DNA of 64,000 nt from Cytobacillus sp. IB215665 (lineage in GTDB: Bacteria; Bacillota; Bacilli; Bacillales; SM2101). Positions 1 through 9,225 of this stretch are shown here, piece by piece. Below the pieces are notes generated by a model. It was not told the DNA's origin. It saw nothing but the letters and a program-made list of their open reading frames with translations, and ran no database searches. A program made the translations under genes and the position numbers. How positions within the stretch are numbered: the first letter of the stretch is position 1; each line of letters begins with the position of its first letter. Location of the stretch: NCBI RefSeq assembly GCF_033963835.1, contig NZ_JAXBME010000017.1, positions 1 through 64,000 of the forward strand, read 5' to 3'.

Positions 1-276
1 ACATGTCATGCCGTATATATCAAGATCTACCTTCTCAGTCTGTACACCGTAGCCGAGTTTATTAATTGTTGACACTACATCTTCTGGCTTCACTGTATTA
101 GCATTATACTTAATTGTTGCCGATTCCATTGCTAAATTAACATTCGCCTCTACACCGTCCATTTTGTTTAACATTTTTTCAATTCGTGTAGAACATGATG
201 CACATGTCATCCCTGTTATACCTAATTGTATTTGTTCTTGAGCAGGATTTGCTATTAATTCTGTTAATCCACTCAT
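1..276 (-). CDS. copA: Copper-exporting P-type ATPase CopA, N-terminal part (cut by window edge)
   Basis: The 92 codons present cover the metal-binding N-terminus of a P1B-type copper ATPase, which pumps Cu(I) out across the membrane. The first heavy-metal-associated domain carries GMTCASC near residues 22-28. A second domain begins at the window edge, where its GMTC is the last thing read. Membrane and ATPase domains lie outside the window. The ATG at 276 has a GGAGATGATCAAT Shine-Dalgarno region. The gene follows a glutaredoxin and an MFS gene on the same strand, 68 bases after the glutaredoxin stop, so it is probably the last gene of an operon driven from about 2.24 kb, where a CsoR-like operator sits. 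Two N-terminal HMA domains are usual for Bacillus CopA; another heavy-metal P-type ATPase is possible but less likely. Confidence 0.88.
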   Translation of the reverse strand, partial: MSGLTELIANPAQEQIQLGITGMTCASCSTRIEKMLNKMDGVEANVNLAMESATIKYNANTVKPEDVVSTINKLGYGVQTEKVDLDIYGMTC

Positions 277-344
277 ATTGATCATCTCCATTTAATGATT
301 TATATATTACAAACTACGAAACTACACTAACACTATAAAAATTT

Positions 345-635
345 TTATTGTACTACTGGTACATTTAACAGCTCCATAATCTCCTGTTTATTTGGTTCAA
401 AACCAATAATATTTTTGTGAATTTTTATCTTACCCCATATATTTTTTTTATAAAAGACGAAGGAAGGAACAATTCTTGTACCAGAAATAGTCTTCAAATC
501 ATCTTCTAGTTTCAAATCTTTACTAACATCTTTATCAACATACGGGATCTGATGTAATGCAAGAAATTGCTTCGCTTGTTGGCAATCTGAGCATGTAGGC
601 CTTGTATAAAGTTCAAGAATTAATTTATCAGTCAT
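345..635 (-). CDS. Glutaredoxin-family protein
   Basis: This is a 96-residue thioredoxin-fold protein. The redox motif C15-S-D-C18 sits after the first beta strand and a TRIVPSFVF segment holds the expected cis-proline. Length and layout fit a small glutaredoxin or NrdH-like disulfide reductase acting in the cytosol. The ATG is preceded by AGAAAGG. It starts 17 bases after the stop of the upstream MFS gene and is followed by copA, so it is read as part of one operon. Thiol proteins are commonly encoded with copper and persulfide defence genes, so a role in metal or thiol stress is inferred. The substrate is unknown. Confidence 0.8.
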   Translation of the reverse strand: MTDKLILELYTRPTCSDCQQAKQFLALHQIPYVDKDVSKDLKLEDDLKTISGTRIVPSFVFYKKNIWGKIKIHKNIIGFEPNKQEIMELLNVPVVQ

Positions 636-652
636 AAATATCTACCTTTCTA

Positions 653-1972
653 TTATTTTTTAAAAATTGCGAATACGATTAATGAAATGATGGAAACACT
701 AGCTAAAAAGATACTAATATAAGCAAAACCATCTGCAGAAGAAGCAATCATTATTCCTGCAATTGTTGGACCGACAGTTGATCCAAGAGATCTGAATAAA
801 CTAAGAAATCCTACTGATGTACCAGCCTCAGATATAGGTGTCTCTTGTATAATCAAAATATTTAAAGGAGCACCGATAATAATTCCAATCCCAAAGCCAA
901 TAATCGCAGCAACTACTAAAACATAGCTATAATTTATAGGGTTTATTAACAACAGTGTTCCAATGGTTGTCAGAAGAAAGCCAATAAACAATACTTTCTT
1001 TGCCCCAATTTTTGTAACCATTTGACCTCCAACTACTGAGGCAATCATTGATGTAATAGCTAATGGAGCAACACCTAAAGCTGCACTTGCTTTGGTAATC
1101 ATCATCTCAGTTTCTATAAATATAGGTAATAAATTAATTGTAGAGGCCATAATTACCCCTGATGCCGCTGAGTAGAATAAAATTATAAGAGTATTCTTTT
1201 GTTTAAAGAAATGTATTTTAATAATTGGATCTGGTACAGTTTTTTCTACGAATATCATAATTGGTATTAATATGACACCTATAATTAGGACATATATATT
1301 TACTGTTGTAATCCCAAGCATGATTGACAGAATGATAGCTGTCAGAAGCATAATACCTTTATAATCAATTGGATTTTTTACTATTTGTTGTTGTATCTTC
1401 ACAAAACTCATGAGTACTACCACTAGAATTGCAATTGGAACATTGATTAAAAATATCCACTGCCAATCAAAGTTTTGAATGATATATCCTCCTACCATTG
1501 GGCCGAGAATGCTTCCGAATCCAAATATGAGTCCTATCATCCCCATAGCCTTTGCACGAGTTTCTTCTGGATAACTTACCGCTATAAATGCTGCAGTTAT
1601 TGGAAATATTCCACCTGTTCCAATAGCTTGAATACTTCGCCCTATTAAAAACAGAACAAAGTTAGGTGCTAATGCAGCAAACAATGATCCAATGCCAAAT
1701 AGTCCAATACCAACTATAAAGATTAACTTCCTCCCGAATCGATCAGAGAATTTACCCATGAGGGGTATACTTACTGCAAATAATAATGTATATATCGTAA
1801 AGCTCCAGACTCCCCACGAGGTATCAATATTATAAGTGAAGACAATTGAGCTTAGAGCAGGACCAACGATACCGTGGTCAAGTGCCCCCATGAATATCCC
1901 AATTAAAAACAGAGTCATTGCTATTTTTCTTTCATTCTTACTTACTATTGGCTTTTTCAAAGTAACTTCCAT
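653..1972 (-). CDS. MFS drug exporter, DHA2 (EmrB/QacA) type
   Basis: A 439-residue, strongly hydrophobic transporter with the MFS motif GKFSDRFGRK between helices 2 and 3 and a motif-C-like LGPMVGGYI stretch in helix 5. Both are typical of proton-coupled drug exporters. The start chosen is the ATG at 1972, which has a clear TGGAGGT Shine-Dalgarno eight bases upstream; an in-frame ATG nine codons earlier has none. Only 17 bases separate it from the glutaredoxin gene, so co-transcription with glutaredoxin and copA is likely. The repeat element at 2018-2145 lies in its leader, between promoter and start. Substrate is not predictable. Confidence 0.85.
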   Translation of the reverse strand: MEVTLKKPIVSKNERKIAMTLFLIGIFMGALDHGIVGPALSSIVFTYNIDTSWGVWSFTIYTLLFAVSIPLMGKFSDRFGRKLIFIVGIGLFGIGSLFAALAPNFVLFLIGRSIQAIGTGGIFPITAAFIAVSYPEETRAKAMGMIGLIFGFGSILGPMVGGYIIQNFDWQWIFLINVPIAILVVVLMSFVKIQQQIVKNPIDYKGIMLLTAIILSIMLGITTVNIYVLIIGVILIPIMIFVEKTVPDPIIKIHFFKQKNTLIILFYSAASGVIMASTINLLPIFIETEMMITKASAALGVAPLAITSMIASVVGGQMVTKIGAKKVLFIGFLLTTIGTLLLINPINYSYVLVVAAIIGFGIGIIIGAPLNILIIQETPISEAGTSVGFLSLFRSLGSTVGPTIAGIMIASSADGFAYISIFLASVSIISLIVFAIFKK

Positions 1973-2017
1973 GTTATTTACCTCCATATGTGACCTCATT
2001 TTTATTCATATTTATTA

Positions 2018-2145
2018 GGCTCTTTTCGTAAACTTTGTTGCTATTCTTAGATAGAGATCAACATTTATGAAGATAGAAAAGAGCCACGAATGCTTAATGT
2101 ATACCGGCCTATACTTAGAACAAAACAATTAATGTGAAAACACCC
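2018..2145 (+). mobile_element. MITE-like repeat, copy A
   Basis: A 128-bp copy of the dispersed element. The left end GGCTCTTTTCGTAAACTTTG and right end GTGAAAACACCC are imperfect inverted repeats. It is flanked by ATTTATTA (2010-2017) and TTTTATTA (2146-2153), a 7/8 target duplication. There is no coding capacity. It lies in the leader between the promoter at 2.24 kb and the MFS gene. Confidence 0.75.
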
Positions 2146-2150
2146 TTTTA

Positions 2151-2204
2151 TTAAGAGTGAAGATAAGTATCCTTCCCCATCATGGCTTGACAATCAATAT
2201 CCAT
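2151..2204 (-). CDS. Possible 17-residue leader peptide or gene remnant
   Basis: A short ORF, MDIDCQAMMGKDTYLHS, starts at an ATG preceded by AGAGGTGATTGAA and is the first ORF after the promoter at 2226-2254. It contains one Cys and three Met. It may be a leader peptide, or the 5' stub of a gene whose remainder has been lost. Its stop codon overlaps the target duplication of repeat copy A. No family is recognised and expression is uncertain. Confidence 0.35.
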   Translation of the reverse strand: MDIDCQAMMGKDTYLHS

Positions 2205-2225
2205 TTCAATCACCTCTTTAACTAT

Positions 2226-2254
2226 ATACTATACCCCTGTATGGTATATGTCAA
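2226..2254 (-). promoter_or_regulatory. Sigma-A promoter with CsoR/CstR-like operator in the spacer
   Basis: On the minus strand TTGACA (2249-2254) and TAGTAT (2226-2231) are 17 bases apart. The spacer holds an inverted repeat, TATACC-N7-GGTATA (2230-2248) on the plus strand. CsoR-family repressors, which sense copper or persulfide, bind TACCC/GGGTA-type dyads, and the operon downstream ends in copA. The promoter is read directly; the identity of the regulator is inferred. Confidence 0.6.
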
Positions 2255-2671
2255 TACAAAAGTTTCAATTGTTACATTTGAATTACCAATTTTATATTGA
2301 GTTAATTACATAGAGTTTTCTTAGATCATTCACTTACTTGTCATCATTAAAAGGCTACCAAGAATTGTTAAGGTTGATTATATCTTTTTTCAGAATGTTT
2401 AAAAATGTAAAATATCGATGCTACTTGTATTATTTCGACTACCCTTAGATGATCTATCGTATATATAGATAATGCAACACGATGTTTTTTATATACTTTC
2501 AACTAAACGTTGTCCCTCAAAAGAGTAAGTTTTTGTGGAAGGGGAAGATATAACAGTAGCCTCAGGACCTTTATCCTGAGGCTAGAAGATATAATGACTA
2601 TGGAGATTTTTGATTTACTAATCATAAGCTCATTCAGCGTATGTTATAAATCGTACATGCTGTTAATACAT
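2255..2671. other. Intergenic region with a perfect 11-bp hairpin
   Basis: No convincing gene is seen. At 2557-2584 TAGCCTCAGGA and its exact complement flank a six-base loop. The hairpin lies downstream of the sensor-kinase stop but lacks a T-tract on either strand, so it may be an RNA-processing or protective stem rather than an intrinsic terminator. The rest is AT-rich and featureless. Confidence 0.4.
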
Positions 2672-4432
2672 TTACTCAGTAGAGTATATAGGGAAAATTA
2701 ACGTAATTTTAGTTCCTACCTCAACTGTTGATTCAACCTTAATATCGCCATGATGAGAGTTTACAATTTCTTTTGCAATACTCATCCCTAACCCAACTCC
2801 TTCTATCTGTTCGTCTGTATTCGTTCCTCTGTAATACCTTTCAAACAAATTTTGCTTCGTTTCTTCATCCATACCTTGTCCATTGTCAATAATTTGAACA
2901 AATGTTTGATTCAGTTTATTTTCAACTTTCACTACAATTGAAATACCAGGTGGGTTGTGTTTGATCGAATTATATATTAAGTTATCTAGCATTCTCAGAA
3001 GCCATTTTCGATCACCTAAAATTTCTATATTGGGCTGACTGTACTTACCATTTATAGTATTTTGACCAAGGGTCACATCTTTGCTGAATTTCTTTAAAGT
3101 ATGTTCAATAATTTCAACAATGTTTATTGGTTCTAAAGTTAACGGAAGTGTGTCATTTTTAAGCTGAAACACTAACGAAAAATCCTGGATGAGGTTTAAC
3201 ATATAGTCACCTTTTTCTCTTACCATGGCACCAACTTCTTGAAGCTCATTTGAACTCCATTCGTATTCTCCACTTTCAAGTATGTGACCGTACCCTTGAA
3301 TCGTTGATAATGGCGTTCTTAAATCATGGGAAATACCTGTCATCCATTCCTCTCTCACTTTTTCAAGTCGTTTTCGTTCTCTCACAGATTCTGATAGCTT
3401 TTCAGTGACATCATAAAAGGCTTGTATCACTTCTTGGTATAATCTGTATCGGTAACGAACCTTTCCTTTTTTATTAAATATCTTTTGTCTTTCCTTATCG
3501 GTAAATACCTGAGTGTATTCATCATGACCCATTCTTTCTAACCAGCTTATAAAAATGTGTAGTGGTTGACCATAGCGAAACGCATGCCATCCAGTTAAGG
3601 CTATAGCTAAAAATAGTAGCACACCACCCATAATGACTAATGTTAAAATAGCCTTTTTTATAAAAATTAATTGAATGACTTCATCATCGTTTTTATTCAA
3701 ATGCAACATCCAAGTCGTATCCCACTTATTGTCATGGTAGATGACTGCATCAGTTTCGTAGTTTCCGGGTTGTAATTTTCTACCTAAGACGTCTAAAGGC
3801 TTGTATGTTTGAGCATCGTCCTTCTGACCAATTGATTGTACAATTTCACCATCATTATTTAATATCTGGAGATAGCCATCCATTTCTGCTAACACCTTAT
3901 CTAGATGGAATTTTGCTTCTTTTGCTAGTGCTTCATTGGAAGAAAATTGATTCACCCATGACTCCAACAGCTCCAAGTTTTTATCTTCATATCCTAATAA
4001 AAACAAATACGGATCATCAAAGAAAGTAGCGTCGTATTTATAATAAACTTTATATGTTTCATATTGATTAGCCTCTTCTATTTGAACAAGATCATTAATC
4101 GTATATTTATCATTTACATGTGACGGTGTATTAATTGCATACATGACTTCACCATCAAGATTAACAATTTGCAACCACATATTCTTCTTAGCTAACTCTC
4201 GATGCCAATCGGTTGAAAATTCTACTTTACCGTCAGCAATACTAGTTTCTGTATGTATCGAGTCAAGAACACCTATTGGATAATTACTACGAATTTCTGA
4301 TAAGGCCATAAAACGATAAAATATTAAGAGGAAAATAACTAATACAACAAATATAAACAACACAAGCGTAATATATTGAAATGTAAATTGAAACGCAAAC
4401 CTTCGTTTTATCGACTTTGATTTCAACTTCAT
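2672..4432 (-). CDS. Sensor histidine kinase, YrkQ-like
   Basis: A 586-residue membrane kinase. A first TM segment is at about 20-40, a large extracytoplasmic sensor region at 45-255 and a second TM at about 260-282. A linker leads to the H-box GISHDLRTP with phospho-acceptor H369, then the N box (LDNLIYNSIKHNP), G1 (DNGQGMDEE) and G2 (GVGLGMSIAKEI). The ATG overlaps the response-regulator stop by four bases (ATGA), so the two are translationally coupled. Next to a divergent DUF418 gene the arrangement matches the B. subtilis yrkO-yrkP-yrkQ neighbourhood. The signal sensed is unknown. Paralogy with other OmpR-linked kinases cannot be excluded. Confidence 0.87.
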   Translation of the reverse strand: MKLKSKSIKRRFAFQFTFQYITLVLFIFVVLVIFLLIFYRFMALSEIRSNYPIGVLDSIHTETSIADGKVEFSTDWHRELAKKNMWLQIVNLDGEVMYAINTPSHVNDKYTINDLVQIEEANQYETYKVYYKYDATFFDDPYLFLLGYEDKNLELLESWVNQFSSNEALAKEAKFHLDKVLAEMDGYLQILNNDGEIVQSIGQKDDAQTYKPLDVLGRKLQPGNYETDAVIYHDNKWDTTWMLHLNKNDDEVIQLIFIKKAILTLVIMGGVLLFLAIALTGWHAFRYGQPLHIFISWLERMGHDEYTQVFTDKERQKIFNKKGKVRYRYRLYQEVIQAFYDVTEKLSESVRERKRLEKVREEWMTGISHDLRTPLSTIQGYGHILESGEYEWSSNELQEVGAMVREKGDYMLNLIQDFSLVFQLKNDTLPLTLEPINIVEIIEHTLKKFSKDVTLGQNTINGKYSQPNIEILGDRKWLLRMLDNLIYNSIKHNPPGISIVVKVENKLNQTFVQIIDNGQGMDEETKQNLFERYYRGTNTDEQIEGVGLGMSIAKEIVNSHHGDIKVESTVEVGTKITLIFPIYSTE

Positions 4433-5145
4433 TTCTTTTGCTCCTTCATAAGCTTATATCCTAATCCACGAACAGTTACGAGGAAGCGAGGATTACTAGG
4501 ATCAGGCTCGATTCTCTCCCTTAATCTCCTAATATGAACCATAACAGTATTATCATCAACCATCGTATCAAGACCCCACACCTTTTCAAATAACTCTTCT
4601 TTTGAAAACACACGATTAGGATTCTCACATAAGAATTGGAGTAAACGATAGATTTGTGGAGGACATGACACAACCTCTCCATTTACATTGAGCTCTTTTG
4701 TCATCTCATCTAACATAAAAAAACCAAAATCATATAAATTTTTACGCTCTGAACTACTTGTTGTTAGTTGATTTCCACTCCTTCTATTAGCCGCTTTTAT
4801 TCTAGCAACAATCTCTAACGGATTAAATGGTTTTGTAACGTAATCGTCACCACCAATCGCAAAGCCTGTTAATACATCTAAATCAGATGTCCTTGCAGTT
4901 AAAAATAATATATGAGCATTTGTCATTGTTTTTATTTTTGGCAATGCTTCAAACCCTGATTGATCTGGAAGCATTACGTCTAGCACAATATAATCTACTT
5001 GTTCTTGCTCTAAAATAACCATTGCTTCATTAATAGTATGAGCTTTAAAGATTAGATTAAATCCTTCCTTCATCAACACCATTTCTAGCATTTTTACGAT
5101 AGATTTCTCATCATCAACAATTAATACCCTCGAATTTTCCACCAT
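4429..5145 (-). CDS. OmpR-family response regulator, YrkP-like
   Basis: 238 residues. The receiver domain (1-120) has acidic residues D11-D12, phospho-acceptor D56 in VLDVMLP and K105 in VTKPF. A winged-helix DNA-binding domain follows (about 140-235) with the usual RRLRERIEPDPSNPR recognition-helix region. The start has a GAGGTGG Shine-Dalgarno. It precedes and overlaps the kinase gene. The 152-base gap to the divergent DUF418 gene contains TTAAC at 5176 and 5193, 17 bases apart, which could be a tandem response-regulator site; that is inference. By analogy with YrkP it may control the DUF418 gene opposite. Confidence 0.88.
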   Translation of the reverse strand: MVENSRVLIVDDEKSIVKMLEMVLMKEGFNLIFKAHTINEAMVILEQEQVDYIVLDVMLPDQSGFEALPKIKTMTNAHILFLTARTSDLDVLTGFAIGGDDYVTKPFNPLEIVARIKAANRRSGNQLTTSSSERKNLYDFGFFMLDEMTKELNVNGEVVSCPPQIYRLLQFLCENPNRVFSKEELFEKVWGLDTMVDDNTVMVHIRRLRERIEPDPSNPRFLVTVRGLGYKLMKEQKK

Positions 5146-5297
5146 GATTATCCACCTCGTCTTAATATTACCATGTTAACCTTACGAGAATCTTAACGCG
5201 ATACCTAATAATTAAGATAAAAATAAGGTGCTGTTTCATATGCAGTAAGGAATATCAATTATGCTATATTTATAAAACTGAGCAAGGGGGAACTACA

Positions 5298-6479
5298 ATG
5301 ACGATAAACAACCGAGTAAATATGATCGATGGTATAAGGGGCTTTAGTTTATTTGGAATATTAATGGCGAACCTACTAATCTTTCAATATGGTTTATTTG
5401 GAAAAGATGAAATATCACTTCTTTCGTTATCAGCAACAGATTTATTTGCATATAAGTTGATAAAAATATTCATCGAGGGTAGTTTTATGCCCATTTTCAC
5501 ATTTTTATTTGGATATGGGATGATTAAAATGAAAGAAAGTTTAGAGAGAAAGGAACTCAAAGTAAAAAGACATTTCGTGCGTCGTTTTATATTCTTGGGA
5601 GCTATTGGCCTAGTGCACAGTACATTGTTATGGGAAGGTGACATTCTACTCTTATATGGAATGATGGGGTTTTTTCTCTTATTGTTTATGAATCGAAAGA
5701 GTAAGACTGTCCTAGTATGGGGAATAATTTTACTGTTACTTACCTCACTCTTCGGGTATGGAAATGAATCTGGAACTATTGAAGACAAAGCTATTTTAGA
5801 ACAATACGTAAAAGATACATTTGAGATTTATGGTAGTGGTACTTATAATGAAATAACATATCATAGAAACAACGTTGACCCGCTTAATTTACCTGATTAT
5901 ATGTACATTGTTTTATTATTATTAGCGCCTATTGCTTCGGCACCTTTATTCTTGCTTGGGATGTACGCCGCAAAGAAACAACGCTTCACAGATCCAGCAA
6001 AAGAACAAGATTTATATATTAAATACGCACTATTTTTTGTACCAATCGGTCTATTACTAAAAAGCTTAGTTTACATTATTCCAAATCAATCTTGGGTCGG
6101 TATTGGTTCATTACTCGGGGCAAATATGTTATCACTAGGCTATATTTATTTAATGGCACTCGGTTATAAGCAAGGTACTTTACTATTTAAGTCATTTGAA
6201 GCTGTTGGCAAGTTATCAATGACAAATTACTTACTACAAACTGTTATCTGTACAACTATCTTTTATGGTTATGGTTTCGGCTTATTTGGAAAACTAGGAA
6301 TAGTTAATGCGTTTTTCCTCGGCATCATCATTTACTCCTTACAGGTTTCCCTTAGTTACCTATACTTAAAGAGATTCAGATCTGGACCATTCGAAAAAAT
6401 GATACGTATTTGGACATATTTCACCCTATCAGGTAAACCGAGAATTAAAGCATCAATAGAAAATAAACGAATTGCTTAA
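5298..6479 (+). CDS. DUF418 multi-pass membrane protein, YrkO-like
   Basis: 393 residues with about ten hydrophobic helices. It opens with the family's typical N-terminus (NRVNMIDGIRGFSLFGILMAN) and has a C-terminal section (about 225-375) matching the DUF418 domain, including KLSMTNYLLQ. The start ATG has AAGGGGG upstream. It diverges from an OmpR-type two-component operon, the same layout as B. subtilis yrkO beside yrkPQ. Function is not established for the family; a role in transporting or modifying an envelope or small metabolite is only a guess. A bidirectional terminator follows at 6626-6666. Confidence 0.83.
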   Translation: MTINNRVNMIDGIRGFSLFGILMANLLIFQYGLFGKDEISLLSLSATDLFAYKLIKIFIEGSFMPIFTFLFGYGMIKMKESLERKELKVKRHFVRRFIFLGAIGLVHSTLLWEGDILLLYGMMGFFLLLFMNRKSKTVLVWGIILLLLTSLFGYGNESGTIEDKAILEQYVKDTFEIYGSGTYNEITYHRNNVDPLNLPDYMYIVLLLLAPIASAPLFLLGMYAAKKQRFTDPAKEQDLYIKYALFFVPIGLLLKSLVYIIPNQSWVGIGSLLGANMLSLGYIYLMALGYKQGTLLFKSFEAVGKLSMTNYLLQTVICTTIFYGYGFGLFGKLGIVNAFFLGIIIYSLQVSLSYLYLKRFRSGPFEKMIRIWTYFTLSGKPRIKASIENKRIA

Positions 6480-6625
6480 TATTTATGCTAGAAGGATATC
6501 ATGTAAAAATAAAAGAAGATGGATTACAAAATCCTAAGGTTTATTCCTATATGTGTAATTTCAGGCATCATTCCAATAAATATATAGTTTCAATCTTTTT
6601 TCATATGAATTTTTCAATGATAAAT

Positions 6626-6670
6626 AAAGCTGTTGCTATGGTGTACATACCCATAACAACAGCTTTTAAC
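6626..6670. terminator. Bidirectional terminator between DUF418 gene and MFS gene
   Basis: AAAGCTGTTG and CAACAGCTTT form the stem, with an inner TATGG/CCATA pairing. It sits between convergent genes and is followed by a T-containing stretch on the plus strand. Confidence 0.7.
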
Positions 6671-6693
6671 CTTTTCATGAAAGATTTATACTA

Positions 6694-7908
6694 TTAATCT
6701 ACCTTCTTCACCTCTAAGGAATTTTTATTTTTCAGCGCATATATTGCTGACATAACCAATAATATACCTGCTAAAATAAAAACAACCCTTATATTGTATT
6801 GCTCTGAAATGTAACCAAAAAATAGTGTTGATAGACCAAATGTTATCGCAGTTAACGCACTTTGAGCTGCGTATACCTTTGGTAACATATCTGCAGAGGT
6901 ACTTTGTTGTATGCCTGTTTGTAAGCTGATTCCCTTTATTTGTTCAAATAATCCAAACATAGCTGATATAATAAGAGCAATCCAAGCATTTGAATTAGCA
7001 CCAAAAAGAAATGGAATGACACTTACTACAAATGATGTCATAATAATTGTCTTTGTCATATGTTTTTCGATCATAGTAGAGAATTTCATTCCAACTACAC
7101 TGCCAATTAAAAGACCGACAAAGAAACTTACATTAATATAGCCCCACCATTTTTCAGATTCTTGTAAGACTTCATAGACGAACACGTAAAGAATAGCAGC
7201 AATCCATACTACATGAGCAATTGATTCTATAAACAGCATAACATGAATATTTCTAAGAGAAGGATTCCTCCAAATGATTGCCCATCCTTCTTTTAGCACA
7301 TACCAAAAGGCTTCCTCTTTATCCTTACTTATTTCGTGCCGAGTTTCGTCAATAATACCAAACATCATCAATGTCGACACTAAATATAACAACAAGGTCA
7401 GCCATATCACATATGAGCCACTTATTGCTGCTACCAAAATGCCTCCGAAAGCCCAGCCACCTAACTGTATAATCTGATCTACACTTGCAAGAAAGCTATT
7501 TGCTCTAACCAGTTCTTTAGAACTTACAAGCCTCGGTAACATAGCATCCCGAGCCGGATTTGCCCATCCATCAAAGAAAGAAATGGTAAAAGCAAATGTG
7601 ATAACAATAAATGGAGACATCGCTTCAATTTGCATATACACATAAAGCGACAATAATAATAACAACACTGTTTTAATTACTTGAGAGCTTACTAGTAATG
7701 ATTTTAACTTTAAACGATTAATTAATATTGGTGCAAAAATTCCACTTATAAACCTGGCAAAAGTAATTGCAAAAGGTAAGAAGGCTAAATAGAATGGCGA
7801 GCCAGTGGAACTGTATAGTAAAGATATTAGCGCAACAATATAAAGGACATCGCCAACATCTGCAAATGATTGACCTATCCATAAATACTTAAATGATTTA
7901 CTTTTCAT
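6694..7908 (-). CDS. MFS exporter, DHA3 type
   Basis: 404 residues with about 12 hydrophobic helices and the N-terminal pattern KYLWIGQSFADVGD found in MefA/YfmI-like (DHA3) exporters. The helix 4-5 region contains WANPARDAMLPRLVS, similar to the NPARDALLP loop of this group. Start ATG with AAAGGGG upstream. It is followed on the same strand by no close gene; the next upstream gene (7999-9225) is a second DHA3 exporter, 90 bases away. The two share topology but diverge clearly, so this is not a recent duplication. Macrolide-type efflux is typical of some family members; the substrate here is unknown. Confidence 0.82.
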   Translation of the reverse strand: MKSKSFKYLWIGQSFADVGDVLYIVALISLLYSSTGSPFYLAFLPFAITFARFISGIFAPILINRLKLKSLLVSSQVIKTVLLLLLSLYVYMQIEAMSPFIVITFAFTISFFDGWANPARDAMLPRLVSSKELVRANSFLASVDQIIQLGGWAFGGILVAAISGSYVIWLTLLLYLVSTLMMFGIIDETRHEISKDKEEAFWYVLKEGWAIIWRNPSLRNIHVMLFIESIAHVVWIAAILYVFVYEVLQESEKWWGYINVSFFVGLLIGSVVGMKFSTMIEKHMTKTIIMTSFVVSVIPFLFGANSNAWIALIISAMFGLFEQIKGISLQTGIQQSTSADMLPKVYAAQSALTAITFGLSTLFFGYISEQYNIRVVFILAGILLVMSAIYALKNKNSLEVKKVD

Positions 7909-7998
7909 TTTTACTACCCCTTTGTAGTTTCAAATTTTATTAGTTTGGGGTAGTCACCTACATTCATTTCACTCCGTTCATTATAAGTACAATATGTT

Positions 7999-9225
7999 TT
8001 ATATTAATTCATTACTCGTTTCAAAGGTAGAAACGGGTTTATTTAAGCTCCTCTGGTTATATGCTATGAGACCATTCATCACTAAGATCATTGAACAGAT
8101 TACAAGTCCTAAATTTGCGTTAACAAATTGCGCGATTCCACCAGCAAACAGATTAGCTACAATTGCTACTAAACTTGAAATAAGTAACCCAGCGCTACTT
8201 ACCCTTGCCAAATAAGTTGTTGGAGTAACTGTTTGTCTACCTGCACCGTTAATAACGAATGCCATCGACAATGCACCATCAAAGATGAACATCCCAATAA
8301 ATGCAGGAACAAAACTGGTTGATAATACAATTAATAAAACTCCTATTCCAGATATAAATATAAGGCTTCCATATAGTACATTCCAGTTCACTAATTTCAC
8401 TTTACGCATGAGAATAACACCAAATATATTCCCTAATCCAGCTGCTGAGAGCAGCAGCCCCGTTTGTGCATCATTTAAGTGTAAAACCTGTGAAGCATAT
8501 ACAATGACCAATAAAACGACTGCATAGGATGAAAAGTTTAGCACAGTATGATTAAGTGTTATAAACCTTTGAAGACGATTTCCAAACAAAAACCTAACAC
8601 CTTGTAGCCCCTCATTGATCTTCTGTTTTCCACTCTCGTTACGAACAGCCTTTTCAACTGGCTCTTTTACAACGAGAAAATATATTGCAATGAAAGATAG
8701 TAAAAATGAAAAAGCATCAATGCTTAGCGTCCATGCTCCACCAATTACTGTTAAAGCAATACCTGCCAGAGCAGGACCTACTAAAGTACTTACCGCATCT
8801 GCACCTTCCAAATAATTATGTGCATCAACTAAATTTTGACGTTGTACTACACGTGGTAGCATCGCATTAAATGAAATTCGAAAGAAAACTCCTGCTAGAC
8901 CAGTCAATAGCAGGATACCAGATACAAACCATAAATTAAACGTTCCGAAAAATATGGTGGCAACTAACATAAACATCGTCAATGCTCGAATAAGCTCACT
9001 TACTAACGCAACTGTTTTCTTTGACCTTTGCTCAATCCAAACACCTGCTGGTATAGAAAATAATAGCGGTGCAATGTGAGTACTTACCGCAACAACTCCG
9101 GCCTTCAACGGTGAGTCTGTCACATGTAAAATAATTAATGGTATGACAAGCTCACTAAAACGATTTCCAAATATCGAAACGAGTTGACCTAACCATAACA
9201 GTAGAAAGTTTCTATTCTTGGACAT
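7999..9225 (-). CDS. MFS exporter, DHA3 (MefA-like) type
   Basis: 408 residues and about 12 TM helices. It begins with the group-typical NRNFLLLWLGQLVSIFGN and has a RISFNAMLPRVV loop after helix 4 and a LVGPALAGI segment in helix 5. Start ATG with AGAGGTG upstream. It lies directly upstream of the other DHA3 gene on the same strand, so the two may be transcribed together. Such proteins export hydrophobic drugs or macrolides; no substrate can be named. A TetR-type palindrome sits upstream at 9423-9444, about 200 bases from the start, and may control it. Confidence 0.82.
   Translation of the reverse strand: MSKNRNFLLLWLGQLVSIFGNRFSELVIPLIILHVTDSPLKAGVVAVSTHIAPLLFSIPAGVWIEQRSKKTVALVSELIRALTMFMLVATIFFGTFNLWFVSGILLLTGLAGVFFRISFNAMLPRVVQRQNLVDAHNYLEGADAVSTLVGPALAGIALTVIGGAWTLSIDAFSFLLSFIAIYFLVVKEPVEKAVRNESGKQKINEGLQGVRFLFGNRLQRFITLNHTVLNFSSYAVVLLVIVYASQVLHLNDAQTGLLLSAAGLGNIFGVILMRKVKLVNWNVLYGSLIFISGIGVLLIVLSTSFVPAFIGMFIFDGALSMAFVINGAGRQTVTPTTYLARVSSAGLLISSLVAIVANLFAGGIAQFVNANLGLVICSMILVMNGLIAYNQRSLNKPVSTFETSNELI

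Noticed and set aside
2510-2701. 63-codon plus-strand frame between the MFS and kinase genes
   Set aside because: No ribosome-binding site, crosses a perfect hairpin and overlaps the kinase 3' end; composition is not protein-like.
6485-6697. 70-codon plus-strand frame after the DUF418 gene
   Set aside because: It runs through a bidirectional terminator and has no Shine-Dalgarno.
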